64,000 bases of DNA, from NCBI RefSeq assembly GCF_014698035.1, contig NZ_JACJSF010000014.1, positions 62,001 to 126,000 of the forward strand, given 5' to 3'. Below the pieces are notes generated by a model that did no database searches, was not told the DNA's origin, and saw only the letters and a list, made by a program, of their open reading frames with translations. This document shows positions 26,366 through 34,945 of the stretch, in pieces (the stretch's first letter is position 1; the number at the start of each line of letters is the position of its first letter). The position numbers and the translations under genes are program-made. This DNA comes from Desmonostoc muscorum FACHB-395. Lineage in GTDB: Bacteria; Cyanobacteriota; Cyanobacteriia; Cyanobacteriales; Nostocaceae.

Positions 26366-27433
26366 TTAGTTAGTTATAGTATTTAGTAATTTGTTATAAA
26401 GCTTTAAATATTTTTCATATACTGGATCATCTTTGCCTTTAACCATAGCAAGAAACTCTATCTTGCCTCGAAGTACTTGCTGAAAAATTGCTTGGTCTTT
26501 TGTAGGTAATCTACTTTGAGTTTGATATTTTGTTAAATACTCTTGTTCAGCAGCTTCTAGTCCGAATTTAGACCAAGCATGTAGCATAGCGCGAATATGA
26601 CGCACATAGTTGCGGTCAACGTTAGGAAACTGATTTGTCGTTAATCCAGTTACTGCTTGATGATTACCTCTGCTTTGCAGTCTGATTTTCTTCTCATTTA
26701 CCTCAAATCCATTATCATTAATAATTGATAGTAATCTATTACCAATAAAAATTTTATCTGCATCTTCTTCAGCTACTATATATGCTAATTCTTCAGGGAA
26801 CTTAGGTAAAGTTGTTGAGAAAGTAATATCATCTGCATACCTTGTATAAGTCGCTTTATACTCTTTAGCTAAACGTTGCAATTGACTATCCATCTTGGCA
26901 CAAATCATATTAGTCACGATGGGTGAACTTGGCGCACCTTGAGGTAACTGATTGTTATGACAACAAATCTGTGCTAAAACTGTCGCTACATCTGGATGTA
27001 AACCATAGGGTGTAGCCATAAACATACCCCGAACTCGACCAAAATTAATCGACGGAAAAAAATCAGTTAAATCAAGATTTAGAACATAGCGTTTTTTAGT
27101 ATGAGCTTGAGCATTAGTTACAATATTTTTTCCCATCACAAAACCATGCACTGAGGGTTTTATCTCATACACTGTTTGTAATACTTGATTAAGTTTTGCC
27201 TGAATAATTTTAAGTGCAGTTATGGGAGTTGATATCTGACGAACACCAGACTTTTTAGGAATTTCAAAAGTTTTATAACGTTTGTCAGGTTTAACAAGAT
27301 ATATATGATAAACAAGGCGAGGATAGGAAACCTCTAAAAGGTCAGCTATATCCATTGGTTGTTTGAGAGAGTAAAATTTCTCTCGTAAAGATTCGGGGCT
27401 ATTTGTGAGAAGTAACTGAGAGTTTTTTTTCAC
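26366..27433 (-). CDS. Retron-type reverse transcriptase
   Basis: 355 residues starting at GTG 27433 with GGGGAC as ribosome binding site. RT motifs in order: FEIPKKSGVRQIS (56-68), VHGFVMGKNIVTNAQAH (95-111) with the retron-specific NAxxH, LNLDLTDFFPSI (118-129) with the first catalytic Asp, QGAPSSPIVTN (165-175), YTRYADDITFS (196-206) with the catalytic YADD, and VTGLTTN (261-267), the retron VTG motif. There is no maturase or endonuclease domain as in group II introns, and the SQ box of diversity-generating RTs is absent. Retron RTs copy part of a small structured RNA to msDNA joined to that RNA. Such an RNA is found just upstream and a likely effector just downstream, so this is a probable anti-phage retron. 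Confidence 0.93.
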   Translation of the reverse strand: MKKNSQLLLTNSPESLREKFYSLKQPMDIADLLEVSYPRLVYHIYLVKPDKRYKTFEIPKKSGVRQISTPITALKIIQAKLNQVLQTVYEIKPSVHGFVMGKNIVTNAQAHTKKRYVLNLDLTDFFPSINFGRVRGMFMATPYGLHPDVATVLAQICCHNNQLPQGAPSSPIVTNMICAKMDSQLQRLAKEYKATYTRYADDITFSTTLPKFPEELAYIVAEEDADKIFIGNRLLSIINDNGFEVNEKKIRLQSRGNHQAVTGLTTNQFPNVDRNYVRHIRAMLHAWSKFGLEAAEQEYLTKYQTQSRLPTKDQAIFQQVLRGKIEFLAMVKGKDDPVYEKYLKLYNKLLNTITN

Positions 27434-27953
27434 TTTGTCCCCTAAGTTATCCTTAATCAGCTATCCTTTGAGCGATGTTACATCCATATTTAGATTTAGC
27501 ATTGACACAGATATCATGCTAATTTCTACGATTACAAATAAAAAAATATCACTTGCGGGTGTATTCTCGCCTATTCGGATAAGGATCAAGAGGCAATTTA
27601 AAAGATTAAAAACCTCGTAAAGCTGACCGTCAAATACACCGTCGCAGGATCAACAACGGAAATCAATACCTATTCCCGCAAGTGATTGAAGTGGTTTGTC
27701 TAAGGAATCATTGCTAATGATTCAGACTTACCTTTTGGTTATATTACAGGCAAATGAACTCAAAGTATTGCGTGAAAATGACTAAATTAGTGGTAGGTTG
27801 GGCTGAGTAATAAAGAAACCTAACAAATCCAATTGGTAGCGTTGGGTTTAGTGTTTCAGACCAACTTATATAAATTTTTGTTTTTATCGTAATTGTGGAA
27901 TCTAGCTGTTTTCAGTGTAAATCCTGGAAATACAAAAAACTTAACCTTTAATC
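27434..27953. other. Intergenic region carrying the retron RNA and a GGTTGGG repeat
   Basis: 520 bases between the RT and a plus-strand gene pair. Besides the msr-msd RNA it holds GTAGGTTGGGCTGAG facing GTTGGGTTTAG (about 27791-27853), a dispersed cyanobacterial repeat. The promoter for the retron RNA should lie upstream of 27686 on the minus strand. Confidence 0.55.
27548..27686 (-). ncRNA. Predicted retron msr-msd RNA
   Basis: On the minus strand, 115 bases before the RT start, ATCACTTGCGGG (27686-27675) and CCCGCAAGTGAT (27559-27548) form perfect 12-base a1/a2 arms. Inside, read 5' to 3': a short hairpin CCGTTG / CGACGG with a 9-base loop (27659-27639) in the msr position; then a long stem closed by GGTGTATT / AATACACC (27640-27633 with 27565-27558). 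That stem contains the hairpin GAGG...CCTC (27616-27590) with inner TTTAA / TTAAA and loop TCTT, in the msd position. The a2 arm abuts the msd stem, as in known retrons. The branching guanosine should lie just after a1, in AATAGG. The fold was done by eye. Confidence 0.82.
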
Positions 27954-28292
27954 ATGAGTGGAATTAATCGTAAAATTAGCCTTGACGCTAGACAAGTTGC
28001 CAAGCATATAGCAGGTACGCCTCAAAGTCAAAGACTTCTCAAACGAGGACTTGCCGCTCATGTATTTAACGATGAACCTACAATGAATAGAGTTACTCAA
28101 GCCATAATAGAAAATGGGCAGTTCACTGGAATGATTCGAGGATATGACCGTTATGGGATGTTTTTTGATGAACCAATAGGTTATAGAATCAGTCCAGATG
28201 GTAGCCGTATTCTACTTTACTATGGGGAGATAAAAATCAATGCAGACGACCAATACCACGTCATCCCCCGCACAAGACCAAGTGAAGAATAA
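27954..28292 (+). CDS. Small protein of unknown function, possibly toxin-like
   Basis: 112 residues with ISLDARQVAKHIAGTPQSQR, then AAHVFNDEPTMNRVTQAII, a glycine/aromatic segment (GYDRYGMFFDEPIGYRI) and a final YHVIPRTRPS. I recall similar stand-alone proteins in cyanobacteria but no function. The single-domain layout ending in His-x-Ile-Pro-Arg-Thr, followed by a small acidic overlapping gene, resembles the C-terminal toxin and immunity pairs of polymorphic toxin systems. That is an inference only. No signal peptide. It lies on the plus strand beside the retron. Confidence 0.6.
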   Translation: MSGINRKISLDARQVAKHIAGTPQSQRLLKRGLAAHVFNDEPTMNRVTQAIIENGQFTGMIRGYDRYGMFFDEPIGYRISPDGSRILLYYGEIKINADDQYHVIPRTRPSEE

Positions 28293-28509
28293 CTGGGAAT
28301 TTACAGAAGTATGGATAGATCCAATGTTATCCCCTCCATATATTCTTTTATTGCTTTGCGATAGTGAAGATAACTGTCAAGTTTATGATCCGGCGCAGGG
28401 TTATAAGGTTGTATTTTCTAGTAATGACTATAATGCAGCCAAGTTATGGTTACTAGAAGATGAATATGAACCAATTGAAGGTAGGCTTTTAGCTGCGGAA
28501 TTAGCCTAA
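28240..28509 (+). CDS. Small acidic protein overlapping the preceding gene, possible immunity protein
   Basis: 89 residues, acidic, with WEFTEVWIDPMLSPPYILLL, then CQVYDPAQGYKVVFSSNDYN and EDEYEPIEGRLLAAELA. It overlaps the gene before it by 53 bases in another frame. A ribosome binding site (GGGGAGA) lies in front of its ATG inside that gene, so translation is coupled. I recognise no family. Pairing and acidity suit an immunity or antitoxin role, but nothing in the sequence proves it. Confidence 0.6.
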   Translation: MQTTNTTSSPAQDQVKNNWEFTEVWIDPMLSPPYILLLLCDSEDNCQVYDPAQGYKVVFSSNDYNAAKLWLLEDEYEPIEGRLLAAELA

Positions 28510-28539
28510 GTAATAATCAAAAACCAGTCCACACCAGCA

Positions 28540-28605
28540 CTAAGAACGTAGGCGTAGCCCTTCTCTACGAGAGCTGCGCTCAGGAACCATCCGTCGTAGA
28601 CATCG
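28540..28605. repeat. Dispersed Nostoc repeat (GGCGTAGCCC type)
   Basis: GGCGTAGCCCTTCTCTACGA followed by GAGCTGCGCTCAGGA is a short hairpin-forming repeat of the same kind as at 20200-20235, 38010-38050 and 38700-38740. Confidence 0.55.
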
Positions 28606-28687
28606 CACCACATAAAGGCTCTTTTAAAAAAGTAACCAAACTCACATTGCAGAATCTGGGGTACAATACCGCCTTACAGCCGTTGAG

Positions 28688-30238
28688 ATGATTATCCCGA
28701 TTTTAGATATGCGTCTATTCCGAGAAAAAGAATGGTTATTTAGCTTACTAATAATATCTCTAGTTCTCTGGCTGATATTTTTGGGCAACTCCCCTTTACG
28801 AGATTGGGATGAAGGTACTTACGCTCTAGTTGCCAGAGAAATTTATCGGACTGGTAACTGGCTTTATCCCACCCTTCAGGGAGAACCATTTTTATTAAAA
28901 CCGCCTTTGATGCAATGGTTAATTGCTTTGTGCTACCAACTAGGAGGAGTGCAAGAGTTAACCACACGCTTACCTGGTGCGATTTTAACTGCCTTGGGTG
29001 TGCCTTTGCTTTATTTAGTGGGGCGTTTGGCTTTTAAACAAAATTTACCTGCTCTATTTGCTGCTTTAGTTTACTTGACAATGTTGCCTGTGGTGCGTCA
29101 TGGACGACTGGCAATGTTAGATGGGATGACTATTTCTTTTTTCTTATTGTTGTTATTTTGTCTTTTAAAGGCACGTCAGAACCGAAAATATGCTCTAGGC
29201 GTGGGATTTTGTCTAGGGTTAATTATTCTGACTAAGGGAACGATAGTTTTATTATTGGGGGCGATCGCCTGTTTATTCTTGCTTGCAGATCGCCAATTAG
29301 CTTTGTTGAAAAGTCCCTATCTCTGGGTGGGAATTTTATTAGGAAATGCTCCTGCGATCGCTTGGTATATTGCTCAATGGCAACATTATGGTAATACATT
29401 CTTAGAAGTGCATTTTCAAGCACAAGCTTTTGACCGCCTTACACAAACTGTTGAAGGTAATAGCGGGCCTGTTTGGTACTATTTATTAGAATTACTCAAA
29501 TATGGTTTTCCCTGGCTGTTATTTTTACCTGGAGGGCTTTATCTAGCTTGGAAAAAACGTTATGAAACTTGGGGTTCTCTAGTTCTTTTGTCCATAATTA
29601 TTTACTTAGGAACTATTTCTTTTATGAGAACTAAGCTTCCGTGGTATGTCATGCCTGTATATCCATTTTTAGCCTTGGCAATTGGTGCTAATTTGAGCGA
29701 AGTTTGGCAGAATCGTCATTTTCAAGTGCGAAGCTGGACAATATTTCTGGCTATTATTTCTATTGCTGGTTTAGGAGGTTGTGTTTACTTTTTTATTAAG
29801 AAACAGCCTATTTTGATAGTCATGAGCATTGTTTTAGTAATAAGTATGGGCATTGCAGCATGGCTAGTTAAACAGCACGATCGCAACTTTATTCCTGTAT
29901 TATTTACAGGGATGTATTTAGTGTTAACCCTGTTGGTGAGTTCGCAATCATGGATTTGGGAATTGAATGAAGCTTTTCCAGTTAAACCAGTAGCGGAATT
30001 AATTCGGGCAAATGTTTCACCAGGAACACAAATTTACACCTCTTTTGCTTATGTTCGTCCTAGTTTAGATTTTTATAGCGATTGCAAGGTAACTGCTACA
30101 ACGTTGCCACTTCTACAAAAAATGTTATCAAATAAATCTTATTTGCTGTTAGATAATGGGGCTTTACAGCAAATAAATTTAACTGGTAGTAAAATTCTAG
30201 GAGCAACTAACGAATTCACACTAATTATTAAAAATTAA
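28688..30238 (+). CDS. ArnT-like membrane glycosyltransferase, GT39/GT83 type
   Basis: 516 residues with about 11 membrane helices and a soluble C-terminal part. The first periplasmic loop has SPLRDWDEGTYALVAREI with the acidic pair D41-E42 typical of ArnT and PMT family GT-C enzymes, then PLLKPP-like FLLKPPLMQWLIAL and MRTKLPWYVMPVYPFLALAI. These enzymes transfer sugars from polyprenyl-phosphate donors on the outer face of the plasma membrane, to lipid or protein. The acceptor is unknown. It heads a region rich in GT-C proteins (28.7-36.3 kb). The start could also be the Met at 28709. Confidence 0.85.
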   Translation: MIIPILDMRLFREKEWLFSLLIISLVLWLIFLGNSPLRDWDEGTYALVAREIYRTGNWLYPTLQGEPFLLKPPLMQWLIALCYQLGGVQELTTRLPGAILTALGVPLLYLVGRLAFKQNLPALFAALVYLTMLPVVRHGRLAMLDGMTISFFLLLLFCLLKARQNRKYALGVGFCLGLIILTKGTIVLLLGAIACLFLLADRQLALLKSPYLWVGILLGNAPAIAWYIAQWQHYGNTFLEVHFQAQAFDRLTQTVEGNSGPVWYYLLELLKYGFPWLLFLPGGLYLAWKKRYETWGSLVLLSIIIYLGTISFMRTKLPWYVMPVYPFLALAIGANLSEVWQNRHFQVRSWTIFLAIISIAGLGGCVYFFIKKQPILIVMSIVLVISMGIAAWLVKQHDRNFIPVLFTGMYLVLTLLVSSQSWIWELNEAFPVKPVAELIRANVSPGTQIYTSFAYVRPSLDFYSDCKVTATTLPLLQKMLSNKSYLLLDNGALQQINLTGSKILGATNEFTLIIKN

Positions 30239-30255
30239 TTATACCAAAAGCTACA

Positions 30256-30286
30256 GATACCCGACTTTTCAAAGAAGTCAGGTATC
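30256..30286. terminator. Hairpin between convergent glycosyltransferase genes
   Basis: GATACCCGACTT and AAGTCAGGTATC form a stem of 12 base pairs with one mismatch and a 7-base loop. It lies between genes ending at 30238 (plus) and 30327 (minus). The T-richness after it is modest on each side, so it is a likely bidirectional terminator. Confidence 0.65.
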
Positions 30287-30326
30287 TTATTTATCGATAA
30301 AACACTAATAGATAATATTAATCAAC

Positions 30327-31592
30327 CTAAGCTACCCAAAGATCGCGGGCAAATCGAATAGAAAATGTCAACATTAGTATTCCAAAAAAGTACATGATTG
30401 GGTATCCCCAACGAGGATAACGGGCAAGTAATAACCCGAATGCCATTGACAGCGATACAATACCGTAAGCGTAGCGTTCAGCCGAGGCTGTAATTCCAGT
30501 GTTTAAAATTAAAGCCAAGGAAGAGAACCCATAGACAACAGTAACAAGGGGAATTTTAGCACGTGATAACCATAGTAAATATATCCCACCAAAAACTAGT
30601 GGGATTTTTAGTAATTCATCTCCTGCCAATAACCACAACAATAGCCATAAAAAACATACTCCATTGCGGAATTTAACCATTCCCAGATGTAAACGAAAGC
30701 GCCATAAGAAACAGGCGCTACCAATAATTATTAATAATAATAACGGATGTAAAGGGTCTTTAATATAGCCAGCTTTAAAATTAGTGAAACCTATCGTAAT
30801 TTGCATCAGCATCTGCCACCAACCCTGCCAAGCAAATCCTGCTGCATCACCACGCCACGCTTTTTGTGCATGGATGAAAGCCAAAGCATCGCCAAATTTA
30901 ATTTGACAATAAAGACTGTACAGGGATATACCCAAACCAACACTTAAACTGGCAATATAGGCTTTTATACCTCTACGTTCTTTCCAAGAAACAAATAGAA
31001 AAGCCGGGATGAGAGCAACTCCAGGTAATCGTGTGGCTGTAGATAATGCTCCCCAAAATCCTGCCCAAATATATTGCTTTTTATCAAATGCTCGTAATGC
31101 AGATGTGGTACATAACAAAAATAGACCTTCAGTGTAAATTACGGTTCCATAAAGAGAATAGGGACACCATACTAAAGTAGCTGTTACCCATCGTGCTGTG
31201 CTTGTGCCGTAATGCTCATGTACCCAACGATAAAGTATTATTAAGGTAGCTAAAAAAGCCGAATTATTAACTAATATAGCTGCTACTTTAGGAGAAAAGC
31301 CAATAAACATAACTATACGACTTAATAAAGGAAATAAAGGAAAAAATGCAACCGTGTGTATTTCCTTTACGTCACTAGAGAAATCATAACCATAAGTCAT
31401 AATTTTCTCATACCAAACACTATCCCAAGCATAGAAAACATCCCAACCAAACGTAGCAGCAACGCTATTAGATGGGGCTGGAAATAATGGAGCAATTAGT
31501 AACATTGCGATAGCTATTAGAAGCCTACTAGATAGCCACATTACTATGATAAAAAATAAGCCATCCGGCAAAATTTTTTTCTCTATATTCAT
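30327..31592 (-). CDS. PIG-V-like mannosyltransferase family protein, paralogue 1
   Basis: 421 residues with about 10 membrane helices. The first loop has FGWDVFYAWDSVWYEKIM with the WDS acidic motif, then HTVAFFPLFPLL, ILVNNSAFLA and VIYTEGLFLLCTTSALRAF, as in GPI mannosyltransferase 2 (PIG-V) relatives of bacteria. A GT-C enzyme using a polyprenyl-phosphate sugar is inferred; bacteria make no GPI, so the acceptor is some other lipid or polysaccharide. A close paralogue lies at 34946-36253. The block IYTEGLFL / VYTEGLYL and the region after it are the same in both. Confidence 0.78.
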   Translation of the reverse strand: MNIEKKILPDGLFFIIVMWLSSRLLIAIAMLLIAPLFPAPSNSVAATFGWDVFYAWDSVWYEKIMTYGYDFSSDVKEIHTVAFFPLFPLLSRIVMFIGFSPKVAAILVNNSAFLATLIILYRWVHEHYGTSTARWVTATLVWCPYSLYGTVIYTEGLFLLCTTSALRAFDKKQYIWAGFWGALSTATRLPGVALIPAFLFVSWKERRGIKAYIASLSVGLGISLYSLYCQIKFGDALAFIHAQKAWRGDAAGFAWQGWWQMLMQITIGFTNFKAGYIKDPLHPLLLLIIIGSACFLWRFRLHLGMVKFRNGVCFLWLLLWLLAGDELLKIPLVFGGIYLLWLSRAKIPLVTVVYGFSSLALILNTGITASAERYAYGIVSLSMAFGLLLARYPRWGYPIMYFFGILMLTFSIRFARDLWVA

Positions 31593-31629
31593 TTCTTTTA
31601 AATAGATACATTAACTTTTGATTGATGCG

Positions 31630-32784
31630 TTAGAAAAATTCAGCTTTGAATTTTGGATAAATCATGTCACAGTTTCGTACAACAAACCAGAGTGTAAAAC
31701 CTAAAGGTATAGAAAACAACTGGATATATATAGGAGTTCCCAAATAGCCAAAAAATGAGGACATTTGCACTACGATAGCTACCCAACGATATTGAGGAAA
31801 GTAAAAGGCAAAGATCAGAGAAAATATATCGGTAGGATAGAAATATCTGTCGTGCATCTTGGGTAAGATATATGGCATAAAGAAAACTGATATTGTCGCT
31901 AAGTGTATCAGCCTGTCTTGAGTAATTTCTAGTCTACTTTTATAAACAATGTATGCAAATAAAAATATTGCAGATATAGTTAAGGCTAAACCTATAGGAA
32001 CAACAATATTATAAAAATTACTGGGAATCCATTGATAAATATTAGGTGCATTTTTAGTGAGTTCTTTATATTTATTAGCTTGGTTAAAGTATATTAGCAG
32101 CAATTCTGACATTGGTCTGCCTACAAACCAAGCTGGCAATATTAAAACTACATATACTAATGGAATCAATGGTAAATAATACCAATAAATTCTTTTTTTA
32201 AGTAACATTATTAATAATAAAGGTGCTAAAAACATAGCTTGGAACTTAAAAGAAAGTGCTATGCCAAAGCTAATTAATGCTAAAACTTGTTTTTGAAGAG
32301 ATAAAAAATAAATACAGGCAATCAATCCTGTTGTATAGATAACATCACATTGTCCCCAGATGGCACTATTACAAATAACACTTGGACTCAATATAACTGC
32401 CAAAAAAGCAAAGATTGGTATTTTCCCTTCTGGGTATTTTAGTTTGACAATTTTGTAAGTAAAAAAGGCACAAAGAAAATCAACAGTTATAGCAAAAAGC
32501 TTGATTGCGAAGATTTTAGGCAATCCAGACAGCAGGGTGGCAGAGATTAAAATCCAGTAGAGGTAAGGGGGTGTGTAATCGGCAAAACTATATTTTAGAG
32601 CGCTGAAGCCGCCATGAGATGCAATGAAATCATACCAAGGCTCTAAAAAATATTTATAATCAAGCGATTTACTCGGAACAAAAACTAATCGAATTACCAC
32701 TGCTAAGATAATGCCAATAGTAAAGTATCTATTAACCTGGGATGGGAAAGAGTTTAACAGCCTATTGAACTGATGTTTCACCAA
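31630..32784 (-). CDS. GT-C fold polyprenyl-phosphate glycosyltransferase-like membrane protein
   Basis: 384 residues, about 9-10 membrane helices. The first loop has PSKSLDYKYFLEPWYDFIAS with acidic residues in the GT-C catalytic position, followed by DYTPPYLYWIL. Near the end HDRYFYPTDIFSLIFAF matches the HDRYFYP motif of ALG6/GT87-like glycosyltransferases. The function is probably addition of a sugar from a dolichol/undecaprenyl-phosphate donor. It lies 37 bases upstream of the PIG-V-like gene at 30327-31592 on the same strand, so they form an operon. Confidence 0.75.
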   Translation of the reverse strand: MVKHQFNRLLNSFPSQVNRYFTIGIILAVVIRLVFVPSKSLDYKYFLEPWYDFIASHGGFSALKYSFADYTPPYLYWILISATLLSGLPKIFAIKLFAITVDFLCAFFTYKIVKLKYPEGKIPIFAFLAVILSPSVICNSAIWGQCDVIYTTGLIACIYFLSLQKQVLALISFGIALSFKFQAMFLAPLLLIMLLKKRIYWYYLPLIPLVYVVLILPAWFVGRPMSELLLIYFNQANKYKELTKNAPNIYQWIPSNFYNIVVPIGLALTISAIFLFAYIVYKSRLEITQDRLIHLATISVFFMPYILPKMHDRYFYPTDIFSLIFAFYFPQYRWVAIVVQMSSFFGYLGTPIYIQLFSIPLGFTLWFVVRNCDMIYPKFKAEFF

Positions 32785-32969
32785 TTTTAATAATGTATTG
32801 CCGGAAGTTTTCGTTATAAATTGTATCAGTCAAGTTGGCGGTGTCGAAATATTAAATCAAGAGGAAGCGATTAGAAATCGTGGCTACACAAAATTTTCCC
32901 ATCTCGTGGGGTTAAAACTATTGATTTTTCATACTTTTTGTGTATTAGGGAATTATGTTCAGCCCCATA

Positions 32970-34901
32970 CTAAGATCCTTCGTTTGTTATTTGAACAGTA
33001 GATTGGCTAGATTGCGCTAGATAGATACCCACTAAAACTACGGCGAAAGTCGCCCAGTCAAACAAACCTACCTGTTCTGAAAAAATGAACCAAGCAAAAA
33101 TGGAAGCCAAGACTGGTTCGAGGAGAAGTGTGACGGCGACAACGCTGGAAGAGATTCGGCTGAGACTATAAGCTAAAAGTCCCTGACCCAATACTTGACA
33201 GAAAAGGGCTTGGAAAATGATGAAAAACCAACCCGTCCAGGAATAGGGTAACAGTCGATCTTCGAGAAATGGGAGTACGGGTAGTAGAAACATCGTGGTC
33301 ACTCCACAGCGCCACAGCATAATAGTTGCGGTGCTAAAACGGGTTCGGAGTCGTTCTATCAGCAGCATACACGTAGCCATGAAAATCGCGGTTAGCAATG
33401 CTAAGGTATCACCCAGTATTTGGTCAGTTGCAAATTGCACTTTATTGAGTTCAAATGCGATCGCTCCTGCCAAGGCTATGACCAGTCCAATCACGAATCT
33501 GTTATCGAAGCGCCGACCGAATAACACATACCCAGCCAAAGCAACAAATAAGGAGTTCAAATTAGAGAGTAAAGCAACATTAGCAACACTAGTTTGACTC
33601 AGCGACCAAGCCCATAAAAGAAGATAGGTTCCAGCAGAGGTTCCCATTGCCAACAATAGCCACACTTCTTGGCTCGTAAAAGGCTCATTTTCTATAGGTT
33701 CATTATCAGATTGTTGGCTGCGGAAAGCTTCAAGTAAATTCCACAGGGCAAAGACAATTGTGGCGATCCAACTGCGATGAAATACTACAGCATTTGCACC
33801 AATTTCTTGTTGACATAATTTAGTCAGAGATGGTGCTAAAGATATGGGAATTAGGGCAAATAATAATGATGCAGTTCCTAATAAAGCTGGCGTTTCGGAG
33901 AATTGTTGCTTTAGTAATGACAGTTTGCTCGTCATACTTTTAACGAAAGTGTTAACTACATTTGTGACTGATTTCTGGATCGGGAAATTAACAACACCTT
34001 GGCTAGATACGGCTAAGTATAAACCCATTAAAACTACAGCGAAACCTACCCAATTTGAGAAAGTCAATTTTTCCGAAAATATTATCAGAGCGAAAATACC
34101 GCTAAATACTGGCTCTAACAGATGCACCAATGAGACAACCACAGAGGAAAACTTGGCCAGGCAATAGGTCAAAAGCCCATGACCTAAAACTTGGCAGATC
34201 AGCGCTAAGGAAATGACCCACAGCCACCCACTAGCTGTAGAAGGGAAAAGCTGATCTTGAGTAAACAAAAGTATGGGTAAGATAATTAGGGCACTAATCG
34301 CACTGATCCACAACTGGATTGTGGCCGGAGAAAATTTAGTTCGTAATTTTTCTACGATTAGCAGATATACACTCAAGAAAATTGCAGAAACGATCGCAGC
34401 AAAGCCCCCTTGAACTTCGTCTGTGGCGATTTGCAACTCCTCAAATTCTATAGCGATCGCTCCCCCAAGGGCGATGACCATCCCAATCAGGAATTGGCTC
34501 TCAAAACTCTTACGATATAACAGCCACACCCCTAAGCTAGTAAATATGGGGGCGAGATTATGTAAAACACTAGAAATCGCAACGCTAGTTTCAGTTAGTG
34601 ACCAAGCCAAAGAGACTAAAGTGCCAGCCCAAAATATCCCAGCACTTCCCAATAGCAAGAGATCCTGGCTAGTGTAAAATTGCTGTTCTTCAGGTTTGTC
34701 TAAGGAAAGTCGCTGACGTATAGCCTTGTATCCGTTCCAGAGCAAGAAGAACACACTAGCAAGCCACAAGCGATTAAATACAGTGGCATTGGGGCTGAGT
34801 TGAGTTTCGCTCAATTTCACGAAAATAGAGCCAAAAGATATGGCACCTACACCGACAAATAATGCAGGTAGGGCTATCTTCCTTTGATTGGATACATTCA
34901 T
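32970..34901 (-). CDS. Duplicated and fused EamA/DMT-superfamily transporter
   Basis: About 643 residues made of two complete 10-helix drug/metabolite transporters joined end to end, so there are four EamA repeats. Matching segments in the two halves include LTETSVAISSVLHNLAPIF / LSQTSVANVALLSNLNSLF, FLIGMVIALGGAIAIEFEEL / FVIGLVIALAGAIAFELNKV, and CQVLGHGLLTYCLAKFSSVV / CQVLGQGLLAYSLSRISSSV. The usual protein has about 300 residues. The halves have diverged, so the fusion is not very recent. Substrate unknown. I chose ATG 34901; a TTG at 34919 would add six residues. Its neighbours on both sides are membrane glycosyltransferases. Confidence 0.88.
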   Translation of the reverse strand: MNVSNQRKIALPALFVGVGAISFGSIFVKLSETQLSPNATVFNRLWLASVFFLLWNGYKAIRQRLSLDKPEEQQFYTSQDLLLLGSAGIFWAGTLVSLAWSLTETSVAISSVLHNLAPIFTSLGVWLLYRKSFESQFLIGMVIALGGAIAIEFEELQIATDEVQGGFAAIVSAIFLSVYLLIVEKLRTKFSPATIQLWISAISALIILPILLFTQDQLFPSTASGWLWVISLALICQVLGHGLLTYCLAKFSSVVVSLVHLLEPVFSGIFALIIFSEKLTFSNWVGFAVVLMGLYLAVSSQGVVNFPIQKSVTNVVNTFVKSMTSKLSLLKQQFSETPALLGTASLLFALIPISLAPSLTKLCQQEIGANAVVFHRSWIATIVFALWNLLEAFRSQQSDNEPIENEPFTSQEVWLLLAMGTSAGTYLLLWAWSLSQTSVANVALLSNLNSLFVALAGYVLFGRRFDNRFVIGLVIALAGAIAFELNKVQFATDQILGDTLALLTAIFMATCMLLIERLRTRFSTATIMLWRCGVTTMFLLPVLPFLEDRLLPYSWTGWFFIIFQALFCQVLGQGLLAYSLSRISSSVVAVTLLLEPVLASIFAWFIFSEQVGLFDWATFAVVLVGIYLAQSSQSTVQITNEGS

Positions 34902-34945
34902 TAGGGAATTTAAATTCAACTTCTCACCAATAAAGAATCAAACCT

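Noticed and set aside
26366-27433. Group II intron maturase or diversity-generating retroelement RT.
   Set aside because: No maturase X or endonuclease domain and no intron ends; QGAPSSP replaces the SQ motif of diversity-generating RTs, and no variable/template repeat pair is visible. Retron motifs fit.
32798-33001. 67-residue plus-strand open frame overlapping the EamA gene end.
   Set aside because: Starts just outside a minus-strand gene start and overlaps another gene; no ribosome binding site or similarity.
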